The position numbers were made by a program, and so were the translations under genes. Below the pieces are notes generated by a model. It did not search any database. It was given only the letters and a program-made list of their open reading frames with translations, and had not been told where the DNA came from. Shown piece by piece: positions 51,623-59,127 of a stretch of 64,000 nt of DNA. How positions within the stretch are numbered: position 1 is the first letter of the stretch; every line of letters begins with the position of its first letter. The stretch comes from Polaribacter vadi. GTDB lineage: Bacteria; Bacteroidota; Bacteroidia; Flavobacteriales; Flavobacteriaceae. The stretch is from the NCBI RefSeq assembly GCF_018861005.1, contig NZ_JAHKQL010000003.1:62001-126000 (forward strand), given 5' to 3'.

Positions 51623-53344
51623 ATGAATGAAGTAACCCAAAAACTGCCTAAACATTTGCATAAATTTATTGTAAAGCAACCTTATGATGAATATACAGCA
51701 CAAAACCAAGCAGTTTGGAGATATGTAATGCGAATGAATATAGATTATTTAAGCAAGGTTGCACATAAATCATACATGCCTGGTTTGCAAAAAACAGGAA
51801 TTTCTACAGAAAATATTCCAAGAATGGAGGGGATGAATCGTATTTTAAAAGAAATTGGTTGGGCAGCAGTTTCTGTGGATGGTTTTATTCCTCCAAATGC
51901 TTTTATGGAATTCCAAGCCTATAATGTTTTGGTAATTGCTTCAGATATGAGAACAATAAATCATATAGAATATACACCTGCACCAGATATTATTCACGAA
52001 GCTGCAGGTCATGCACCAATTATTGCAAATCCAGAATATGCTGAGTATTTAAGACGTTTTGGAGAAATTGGTAGCAAAGCCATATCATCTGCTAAAGATT
52101 ATGAAATGTATGAAGCCATCCGACTTTTGTCTATATTAAAAGAAGACCCAAATTCTACAGCGTTGCAAGTTAAAGAAGCGCAAAAAAAAGTAGAAGAATT
52201 ACAAGATAATATGGAAGAATTATCAGAAATGGCTAAAATTAGAAATTTACATTGGTGGTCTGTAGAATATGGTTTAATTGGTTCTTTGAATGATCCTAAA
52301 ATTTATGGAGCAGGACTTTTATCATCTATTGGAGAAAGTGCTTGGTGTATGCAAAATGAAGTAAAAAAACTGCCTTACTCTATAGAAGCTGCCACTAAGA
52401 ATTTCGATATTACTAAACCACAACCTCAATTATTTGTAACTCCAGATTTTGCTTATTTAAGTTTGGTTTTAGATGAGTTTGCAAACACAATGGCCCTGAG
52501 AAATGGAGGTTTAAATGGAATTGTAAAATTAATAGATTCTAAAAATATTGGTACTATAGAGTTAACAACAGGAGTTCAGATTTCTGGAAATTTTGATAGC
52601 GTTATTCAATTTAAAAATAACAAAGTGGCTTATTTTCAAACTATTGGTAAAACAGCTTTGTCTAATAGAGACAAAGAATTAATTGGTCATGGAACAACAA
52701 AACATGCTAATGGTTTTGGTAGCCCAATTGGTAAATTAAAAGGAATTAATTTGCCAATAGAAGACATGAGTCCTAGAGATTTAAAAGCTTACGGAATTTA
52801 CGAAGGTGAGTTTATGACGTTAGAGTTCGAAAGTGGAGTAGTAGTAAAAGGAAAAGCAATAACAGGTACTAGAGATTTAAGAGGTAAAATTTTAATAATC
52901 ACATTTGCGAATTGCACAGTAACTTATAAAGAAAAAACGCTCTTTCAGCCAGAATGGGGTTTATATGATATGGCTGTTGGTAAAGAAGTAATTTCTGCTT
53001 ATGCTGGTCCTGCAGATGTTGGCTCTTTTGAAGATACAAGTAAAGTTTCTGAAGTTAAAACACACAAAATAAGCTATTCAGAAAATGAGAAAGCATTGTA
53101 TTTTTTATACAACCAAGTAAAAGAAATGAGAGAAGGTAATACAGTATCAGAATTAAAAATAACAGAAATTTTTAATCAGTTAAAAACTAAATTTTCTAAG
53201 GATTGGTTATTGATTTTAGAGCTCTATGAATTAGCTTTGCAAAATAATTACAAGATTAAATCTGAAATTTTAGCAACATTACATCAGTTAAAGTGTAACA
53301 AAAGCTACACAAGGTTAATAGAAAATGGATTAGCTTTGTGCTAA
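51623..53344 (+). CDS. aromatic amino acid hydroxylase (phenylalanine 4-monooxygenase type), long form
   Basis: This is a pterin-dependent, iron-containing hydroxylase of the Phe/Tyr/Trp family. It has 573 aa, about double the usual 260-300 aa of bacterial PhhA. The iron ligands are His125 and His130 in PDIIHEAAGHAP and Glu215 in HWWSVEYGLIG. The interval from His130 to Glu215 is 85 residues, against about 40 in the usual enzymes, because of an inserted helical segment (ILKEDPNSTALQVKEAQKKV, EELQDNMEELS). A C-terminal extension of about 270 residues is rich in beta strands. The substrate is not determined. No pterin genes are nearby. Confidence 0.9.
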   Translation: MNEVTQKLPKHLHKFIVKQPYDEYTAQNQAVWRYVMRMNIDYLSKVAHKSYMPGLQKTGISTENIPRMEGMNRILKEIGWAAVSVDGFIPPNAFMEFQAYNVLVIASDMRTINHIEYTPAPDIIHEAAGHAPIIANPEYAEYLRRFGEIGSKAISSAKDYEMYEAIRLLSILKEDPNSTALQVKEAQKKVEELQDNMEELSEMAKIRNLHWWSVEYGLIGSLNDPKIYGAGLLSSIGESAWCMQNEVKKLPYSIEAATKNFDITKPQPQLFVTPDFAYLSLVLDEFANTMALRNGGLNGIVKLIDSKNIGTIELTTGVQISGNFDSVIQFKNNKVAYFQTIGKTALSNRDKELIGHGTTKHANGFGSPIGKLKGINLPIEDMSPRDLKAYGIYEGEFMTLEFESGVVVKGKAITGTRDLRGKILIITFANCTVTYKEKTLFQPEWGLYDMAVGKEVISAYAGPADVGSFEDTSKVSEVKTHKISYSENEKALYFLYNQVKEMREGNTVSELKITEIFNQLKTKFSKDWLLILELYELALQNNYKIKSEILATLHQLKCNKSYTRLIENGLALC

Positions 53345-53358
53345 AATTAAGAGATATT

Positions 53359-53667
53359 ATGGGGTTATTTAACTTGTTTAAAAGAAAAAATATGAGTGCA
53401 GAAATTAAAGAATATTTAGAAAAAGGAGCAGTTGTTTTAGATGTAAGAACAGTAGAAGAGTGGAATGAAGGCCACTCAGAAGGTGCTAAACACATTGTAT
53501 TACAAACAATTCCTGATAATGTAGATGAAATAAAAGCATGGAACAAACCTGTAATTGCTGTTTGTAGAAGTGGTGCAAGAAGTGGGCAAGCTACACAGTT
53601 TTTACAAAACCATGGCGTAGATGTTATTAATGGTGGTCCTTGGGGAAATGTAGACGAACTTTTATAA
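53359..53667 (+). CDS. rhodanese-like domain protein
   Basis: This is a 102-aa protein from the ATG at 53359. An in-frame GTG at 53338 would overlap the upstream stop, and the ATG at 53392 is an alternative. The rhodanese fold shows VVLDVRTVEEWNEGHSEGAK and the active-site loop VCRSGARSGQAT, with the catalytic Cys able to carry persulfide. The basic N-terminus (FNLFKRKN) is short. It follows the hydroxylase gene by 14 bases, so co-transcription is likely. The stop lies 7 bases from the convergent response regulator gene. Confidence 0.88.
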   Translation: MGLFNLFKRKNMSAEIKEYLEKGAVVLDVRTVEEWNEGHSEGAKHIVLQTIPDNVDEIKAWNKPVIAVCRSGARSGQATQFLQNHGVDVINGGPWGNVDELL

Positions 53668-53674
53668 AAGTAAT

Positions 53675-54328
53675 CTAAATTAGGTTACTTTTTTTAGCTT
53701 TCATTACAGCCTCTACTTTACTATGTACTTGTAGTTTTTTATATATGTTTTCTATATGTTTTCTTACAGTAGAAGGAGATATATTTAAATTATCTGAAAT
53801 AGAATTATAGTTTAATCCTTTACTTAACTGAATTAGTATTTCTGTTTCTCTTTTGGTTAATTTTATATCGCTTTCGGCAGTGTTTATTGTTGCTGTAAAT
53901 TCTGGATTACGTAATAAATTTAAAGTTTTTAGAGCAATACTTGGCGTCATTGGAGCACCACCTTTGGTAACTTCTAAAACACTTTTATGAAGCTTTTCTG
54001 CGTCTATTTCTTTTAATAAATAGCCATTTGCACCAGCTTTTATAGCGTTAAAAACATATTCATCATCATCTACAACAGTTAACATTATTATCTTTATTTG
54101 AGGGTATTTGTTTTTAACCAATTCTGTAGCTTTAATGCCATCCATTACTGGCATTTGAATATCCATTAAAACAACATCTACATTGTGGTTTTCTTCAAGC
54201 TTACCAATTAATTCAGCTCCATTTTTAGCATCAAACTTTACAGTAATATCATCAAAAAAAGATAGTTTTTCTTTGATTGCTTTAGTTAAAAAATAATTGT
54301 CTTCTGCAATACAGATTTTCAGTTTCAT
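53675..54328 (-). CDS. LuxR/NarL-family response regulator
   Basis: This is a 217-aa response regulator. The receiver domain has the phospho-acceptor Asp56 in VVLMDIQMPVMDG, the acidic pocket IAEDN and the switch Lys in YLLKEID. The C-terminal LuxR helix-turn-helix includes LTKRETEILIQLSKGLNYNS and SPSTVRKHIENIYKKLQVHS. It is separated by 25 bases from the TPR sensor kinase gene, so the two form a two-component system. Confidence 0.94.
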   Translation of the reverse strand: MKLKICIAEDNYFLTKAIKEKLSFFDDITVKFDAKNGAELIGKLEENHNVDVVLMDIQMPVMDGIKATELVKNKYPQIKIIMLTVVDDDEYVFNAIKAGANGYLLKEIDAEKLHKSVLEVTKGGAPMTPSIALKTLNLLRNPEFTATINTAESDIKLTKRETEILIQLSKGLNYNSISDNLNISPSTVRKHIENIYKKLQVHSKVEAVMKAKKSNLI

Positions 54329-54353
54329 AGGTAGCTTTATTTATTTTTAAACG

Positions 54354-56456
54354 TTAAATACTTTTTAAAGATTTTACGGTTAACTTAATTTCTGTGCCAA
54401 TTTTTGGTTTAGAGATAATAGTAACTTTTCCATCAATTTCACTCATCCTTTTTTCCATGTTAGATAAGCCATTGCCTAAATGCACTGTATTTAAATCAAA
54501 ACCTTTACCATCATCAATTATAGAAATTGTACAATAATTGTTTGTTTCAGAAAGTGAAATTTTTATGTTTTTAGCATCAGCATACTTAATTGAATTATTA
54601 ATGGCTTCTTGAATTACTCTAAAAACATTCATGCCAGTTAAAGATGAAAAATTAGAGTTTTTATCAATATTAAAGCCAATTTCAAATTCAGTTTTATCAA
54701 CTGCATTTTTAGCTTTTTCTATAAATGATAAAACTCTAGTATGTAAATCTTCTACAGAAATTTGACTTTTATTCATTGCCCAAATTGTATCTCTTAGTTG
54801 ATGAATTGTATCACCTGTAAAAGAGCTAATATTAGTTAATTTGTCTTTCAGTTTAGTGCTTGCATCTTTAGAAATATATTTTAAATTGTCTATAGATGAA
54901 ATAATAAAAGTGAGTTGAGATCCAATATTATCGTGTAAATCTCTTGATATTCTTAAACGTTGTTCTTGTAATCTATTTTGAGTTTTTATTTTAGAAAGTG
55001 CTTCTTTTAAATTAATTTCTTTTTGTAATTGTTTTCTTTTAAATTGATTTTTTTTATAAACTCCAAAAAAGATGATACCCAAAATTATAACTGTAAATAT
55101 TAAAATAATTAGATATAAAGTTCTGTTTTTAAGAGCTAATTCTTGTGCTAAAAGTTGTTTTCTTTGAACTATTATTTCTTTCTCTTTCTTTTCTGTTTTG
55201 TATTTTATTTCGAAATCAGAAATTTTTTCTTTGAGGGTGTTTTTAGTTAAATCCTTTTCAATATCATATTGTTTTTTAAAATATTGATACGCTTTTGTAA
55301 ACTGTTTTTTTTCTGCATACAAAGAAGATAAGTTTTTGTAAACACTTGCATTATCTGATGGATTATTAGCTTTTTCTATAATTGGTAAAGCTTGTAGTAG
55401 ATAATTTTCTGCAATATTTAGATTTTTAAGTTTTAAATAATTTACACCTAAATTTAAATATGTAATTCTTAAAGTTTGATTATCGTTTGCTTTTATAGCA
55501 TCTGGTAGTATAGATTTATAAATTTCAATAGCTTTTTTTGGTTGATTTCTTACAGTTGCTAGTTGGGCAATTCCTGTTTTGTTAAATAATATAACTTTAC
55601 CATAATTTATAGTATTGGCTATATTTAAAGACTTCTGATAATAATTTTCTGCTTTGCTATAAAAAGTAGTGTCATTCTCTTGCTCTCCAATTTCTTTATA
55701 CATGCCTGCAACATTGTACAAACTGTTGGCAACATCAATTTGGCTAGTTCCATTTTTTTTAATTTCTAAAGCATTTAGATAAAATTCCAGCGCTTTTTCA
55801 TATTCTTTCATGTCTTCGTAAATCAAACCTATATTGTTAAAAGATTTACCAAGAGCAGTAGAATCATTTAGTTTTTCTGCTAAAGAAATGGCTTTTTTAT
55901 GCACATCTAAAGAGGCTTCAGCTTTTCCTAAATAAGACATTGCAAGTGCTTTATTGTTCAAAAATCGTAGTTGATCTTCATTTATATTTTCTTTTTCTGC
56001 CAATTCTAAAGCTTTAGAGAAATTGTTTAAAGCACCTTTAAAATCACCTTTGTAAAAATGTAACACTCCAAAATCTCCATAATATTTGCTGTATAATTGG
56101 TAGTTGTAGTTTTCTTTTAATTTTGCCCAAGCTTTATTGTAGTTTTCTTCAGATTTGTTATAATCTCCTTTAACAATATAAAATTGTGCATATTTTAGAA
56201 TTGCATTTATATAAGTTTTTTCTAAACTTGGTTTGTTTTTGGTTAGCTGTACTACTTCCTTAATATAATATTCTGAAGAATCTTTATTTTGATTAAAATA
56301 ATTATCGATCAATAACATCATTGTGTTTGCTTTTTTGTCAATTTCTGATGTTGTTTTTAAGCTTTTTTTCAAGCTATCAATTTTTGTAGTTTGAGCTAAA
56401 TTGATAGAACTATAGATTAGCAGTAATTGAAGAATAATGGTTTTAATTTTTTTCAT
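54354..56456 (-). CDS. sensor histidine kinase with periplasmic TPR domain (HisKA_3)
   Basis: This is a 700-aa kinase of the NarX/LytS-like HisKA_3 class. A signal peptide (about 1-21) is followed by roughly ten TPR-type helical repeats (25-410), with clear signatures such as SFNNIGLIYEDMKEYEKALE and AYQYFKKQYDIEK. A membrane helix lies at about 447-466, then a coiled coil, and RLRISRDLHDNIGSQL has the phospho-acceptor His508. ATPase boxes include AINNSIKYADAK, DDGKGFD and GNGLSNMEKR. The TPR region is outside the membrane and is the likely sensor, probably binding another protein. Confidence 0.93.
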   Translation of the reverse strand: MKKIKTIILQLLLIYSSINLAQTTKIDSLKKSLKTTSEIDKKANTMMLLIDNYFNQNKDSSEYYIKEVVQLTKNKPSLEKTYINAILKYAQFYIVKGDYNKSEENYNKAWAKLKENYNYQLYSKYYGDFGVLHFYKGDFKGALNNFSKALELAEKENINEDQLRFLNNKALAMSYLGKAEASLDVHKKAISLAEKLNDSTALGKSFNNIGLIYEDMKEYEKALEFYLNALEIKKNGTSQIDVANSLYNVAGMYKEIGEQENDTTFYSKAENYYQKSLNIANTINYGKVILFNKTGIAQLATVRNQPKKAIEIYKSILPDAIKANDNQTLRITYLNLGVNYLKLKNLNIAENYLLQALPIIEKANNPSDNASVYKNLSSLYAEKKQFTKAYQYFKKQYDIEKDLTKNTLKEKISDFEIKYKTEKKEKEIIVQRKQLLAQELALKNRTLYLIILIFTVIILGIIFFGVYKKNQFKRKQLQKEINLKEALSKIKTQNRLQEQRLRISRDLHDNIGSQLTFIISSIDNLKYISKDASTKLKDKLTNISSFTGDTIHQLRDTIWAMNKSQISVEDLHTRVLSFIEKAKNAVDKTEFEIGFNIDKNSNFSSLTGMNVFRVIQEAINNSIKYADAKNIKISLSETNNYCTISIIDDGKGFDLNTVHLGNGLSNMEKRMSEIDGKVTIISKPKIGTEIKLTVKSLKSI

Positions 56457-56496
56457 AAAACAATAAGTATCAGGTAACCAATTTAAAGAAAAGATT

Positions 56497-56775
56497 TTAA
56501 TTCAAAATTTCATCCAAAGAAAAATGAATGTTTATTAAAGAAACTTTAATGATTTTTATTTTTTTTAAAATTGATTCTTCAATAAGTTCAACTTTTTTAG
56601 ATTTATCTTTTAATAAATTAAACTGTTTATTTTCTTGTTGAATTTCTTTGTGAAAAAGTTCAATCTTTTTTTGTTCTATTTTTTTTAACTTGTTATAAGT
56701 AATACGAAACCAAACACTTAAAAGTAATGTTGTCATACTCATTAAATTTAGAGTTAAAATTAGTCTAGTAGTCAT
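56497..56775 (-). CDS. small membrane-anchored protein of unknown function
   Basis: This is a 92-aa protein with one N-terminal membrane helix (LILTLNLMSMTTLLLSVWFR) followed by a charged, lysine-rich coiled-coil-like stretch (KLKKIEQKKIELFHKEIQQE, KDKSKKVELIEE). I do not recognise a family. It lies 40 bases upstream of the sensor kinase gene in the same direction. It may be an accessory part of that system, but this is only position. Confidence 0.6.
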   Translation of the reverse strand: MTTRLILTLNLMSMTTLLLSVWFRITYNKLKKIEQKKIELFHKEIQQENKQFNLLKDKSKKVELIEESILKKIKIIKVSLINIHFSLDEILN

Positions 56776-56827
56776 AATTTTTTTCTTTAGTTATTTTTTT
56801 GTCTAAAAATCATTGAAATTACATCAA

Positions 56828-56857
56828 AAAAAAATACGACTAATGCCGTATTTTTTT
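56828..56857 (-). terminator. terminator of the exported protein gene
   Basis: AAAAAAATACG (56828-56838) pairs with CGTATTTTTTT (56847-56857) around an 8-base loop, with Ts on the minus strand. It is 27 bases beyond the stop of the gene at 56885-57940, so that gene probably ends here and the next starts its own transcript. Confidence 0.72.
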
Positions 56858-56884
56858 CCCTTTCACAACATTTAATTTTTATGT

Positions 56885-57940
56885 CTATTTTAATTTAGGT
56901 AATATTTCGTCTAATTGATTTTCTAAAAATGCATTACAAGCATTATAAAAGCCTTGTGCATATTTATCTCCATCAACTTCAATCCATTTTGTGGTTGTAG
57001 AATAACGATCAGCTTTAGCATCTAAGTAATTAGAAAACGTGGTAAAAGAAGTTGGTACAAAAGAACCTTGTTTTTGGTATGCAACAATTTTTTGTTTTTT
57101 TACAATATCATTAATTTCTAAATCTTCTTTTAAACTACCAGTATAATTAGCTTGTACTTGATCATAAAAAGCAATATTAGAATTTACACGATGTACATCA
57201 GATGCTCCTTTTATTTTTACAGAACCAAATAATTTACCTAAAGTAGATTTTTTTTCTTTAAATTTTTGAGGAATGGTAATTGCGTATTCTCCTGCCAAAC
57301 GTAAATTTGTTTTAATTTTTACCTTTGCAGCTCTTCCTTTCATCCAATCATTACCAGATTCAGAGAAAATTACGTATAAATTTACATCAGCAACAATTAC
57401 ATTGCCTAGTTGTTTTGCAAGTTTAGGTTGTATATTCCACCCCAAACCCAATAAACCTTTTTTCTTATGATAAAAAGTATAATTTTCTGGTACACAAGTA
57501 ATAATTCCTGTAAGGTTTTCTATTAAATTAGGCCCCGTTGTTTTGTCCCAATCTTTAATAGCATCAACTTTTGCAACTTCTTCTGTAGTAATAATTTCAT
57601 AACCTCCATCTTCTAATTTTTTCATGTAATTTTTATACAGCAAATTTGTTTTCTCTTGCATTAATTTTCCGTCAATACCACTTAAACCAACTGCGGCTTT
57701 TGCTGTTGCACTACTATTGTTGCCACCAATTCTACCTCCATTTCCTCCAGCTTTAAAGTCTATTGCTTCTTTATATACTTCAAAATTTACATTAAAAGAA
57801 TTTATATAGATTCTTTTAGATGCTTTTTTCATCGTTTTAAATGCCCACTTTTTGTTAGTGGTTTTTAAATTACCAATACTTTGAGCACTTAAAGAAAGTG
57901 TTAAACATATAAGGCTAATTGAAAATAGTAATTTTTTCAT
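56885..57940 (-). CDS. exported protein of unknown function
   Basis: This is a 351-aa protein with a signal peptide (MKKLLFSISLICLTLSLSAQ). It includes ASKRIYINSFNVNFEVYKEA, a glycine-rich strip (AGGNGGRIGGNNSSATAKAA), GKLMQEKTNLLYKNYMKKLE, and KTNLRLAGEYAITIPQ. I do not recognise the family. A possible parallel is the CsgG-type assembly fold, which also uses short beta strands and helices around YxxxL segments, but no lipobox is present, so this is weak. A 7-2-7 palindrome lies 56 bases before its ATG. Confidence 0.72.
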   Translation of the reverse strand: MKKLLFSISLICLTLSLSAQSIGNLKTTNKKWAFKTMKKASKRIYINSFNVNFEVYKEAIDFKAGGNGGRIGGNNSSATAKAAVGLSGIDGKLMQEKTNLLYKNYMKKLEDGGYEIITTEEVAKVDAIKDWDKTTGPNLIENLTGIITCVPENYTFYHKKKGLLGLGWNIQPKLAKQLGNVIVADVNLYVIFSESGNDWMKGRAAKVKIKTNLRLAGEYAITIPQKFKEKKSTLGKLFGSVKIKGASDVHRVNSNIAFYDQVQANYTGSLKEDLEINDIVKKQKIVAYQKQGSFVPTSFTTFSNYLDAKADRYSTTTKWIEVDGDKYAQGFYNACNAFLENQLDEILPKLK

Positions 57941-57995
57941 TTTATGATTTTTAAAAGTTACCCTACAAAAATCTTTAATAATGAAAGTTAAGACA

Positions 57996-58013
57996 ATACG
58001 TCAAATGACGTAT
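57996..58013. promoter_or_regulatory. 7-2-7 palindrome upstream of the exported protein gene
   Basis: TACGTCA-AA-TGACGTA is a perfect palindrome with 7-base arms and 2-base spacing, the geometry of NarL-type binding sites (TACyymT-n2-AkrrGTA). The exported protein gene starts at 57940. The GSCFA gene ends at 58040, so a role as its terminator is also possible, but no T-tract follows. Confidence 0.4.
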
Positions 58014-58039
58014 ATTTTAAATAAATAAGGAAGATGTTT

Positions 58040-58990
58040 TTAGAATTTGATAAAAGAAAACGCTTTCTGAATTTTATCTTTTTTTGCTTCTAAATTTTTA
58101 AGAAACTGTTGATGTTGTTCAGAATTCTCATTAAAAGGTCTGTGTAAAATTCCTTTTTGAATTGCATCAATTGTAGCCATTGTTGGTTTAGATGCTTCAG
58201 AAAACCAAGTTGCTACAAACCTTTCCCAAATATAATTTACAGCAGTTTTATTCGGATGAATCATATCTTCTGTATAAAAACGATAATCGCGTAATTCATC
58301 CATCATAATTTCATAAGAAGGAAAATAATGTGTGTTTTTTCTTTCATCAATTACTTGATGTATAGCTGTAATTAGGTGGCTTTTACTTTGTGTGTTTTCT
58401 ATAAAACCATCCTTTAAATGTCTTACAGGCGAAACTGTAAACAAAATTGTTACATTCTTATTTAAAGATTTTATCAATGCAATTGTTGAAGCTAAACTTT
58501 CTGTAATTTCATTAACAGATAAGAGTTCTTTTAAGAATTTTTTTTGCGGAATTTTATGGCAATTAGCTACAATTTTATCACTTTCAATATATCTGTAAAC
58601 CCAAGAAGTGCCCAATGTAATCACAATATGTGATGCTTCCTCTAATTTTTTATTTGTTACTGTAATTGCTGAATTTAAATGATTTAATATCTCACTTTTA
58701 TCTAAAGAACTTAAGCTAGAATGTGCATCAAAAGAATGCCAAATTTCATTTTGATAAATTAAATCTTCTTCAACATATTTTTTTTGGTTGATAGCATTTG
58801 TGATTAAGTTTTCTATTGCAATAGGATGAAACAAAATACCAAACGGATTTTGAGATGATTGAAACTTAAAATAGTTTAATTGATGACCAATATTATCAGA
58901 AAAGCAAGAGCCAAACAACAACAGTTTAGAGTTGTAATTAATTTGGGCTCTAGTTTCTTTTTTAATGGCGATTTTTGTTTGTAGTTTCAT
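58040..58990 (-). CDS. GSCFA-domain protein
   Basis: This is a 316-aa protein of the GSCFA family, related to SGNH hydrolases. The family motif is LLFGSCFSDNIGHQL (about 26-40), with the putative nucleophile Ser, then NPFGILFHPI, FDAHSSLS, VITLGTSWVYR and VSPVRHLKDG. The final HPNKTAVNYIWERF supplies the catalytic His region. The length is close to the family norm. The substrate is unknown. Hydrolysis of an ester is inferred from the fold. Confidence 0.9.
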   Translation of the reverse strand: MKLQTKIAIKKETRAQINYNSKLLLFGSCFSDNIGHQLNYFKFQSSQNPFGILFHPIAIENLITNAINQKKYVEEDLIYQNEIWHSFDAHSSLSSLDKSEILNHLNSAITVTNKKLEEASHIVITLGTSWVYRYIESDKIVANCHKIPQKKFLKELLSVNEITESLASTIALIKSLNKNVTILFTVSPVRHLKDGFIENTQSKSHLITAIHQVIDERKNTHYFPSYEIMMDELRDYRFYTEDMIHPNKTAVNYIWERFVATWFSEASKPTMATIDAIQKGILHRPFNENSEQHQQFLKNLEAKKDKIQKAFSFIKF

Positions 58991-59010
58991 TTCTATAAAA
59001 GTGAATTTTA

Positions 59011-59127
59011 CTATTTATCAAATAAAAACGAACTTACATACCAAATTCCAAGACCAGAAAGAATCAAGACAATTAAGATGATAAAAAGTATAATAAAAAA
59101 AGAAAATTTACTCTTTATTTTTTTCAA
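59011..59127 (-). CDS. 38-aa membrane peptide overlapping alaS
   Basis: This small ORF starts with TTG at 59127, inside the last codons of alaS (the sequence is GTTTGA, sharing TTG and TGA by 4 bases), and ends with TAG. It encodes a basic N-terminus ([10 protein letters not shown]), one membrane helix rich in Ile and Leu, and a short tail ([10 protein letters not shown]). The 4-base overlap is the usual sign of translational coupling. Its topology (Lys-rich inside, then one helix) is normal for a small integral membrane protein. No function can be assigned. Confidence 0.55.
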   Translation of the reverse strand: MKKIKSKFSFFIILFIILIVLILSGLGIWYVSSFLFDK

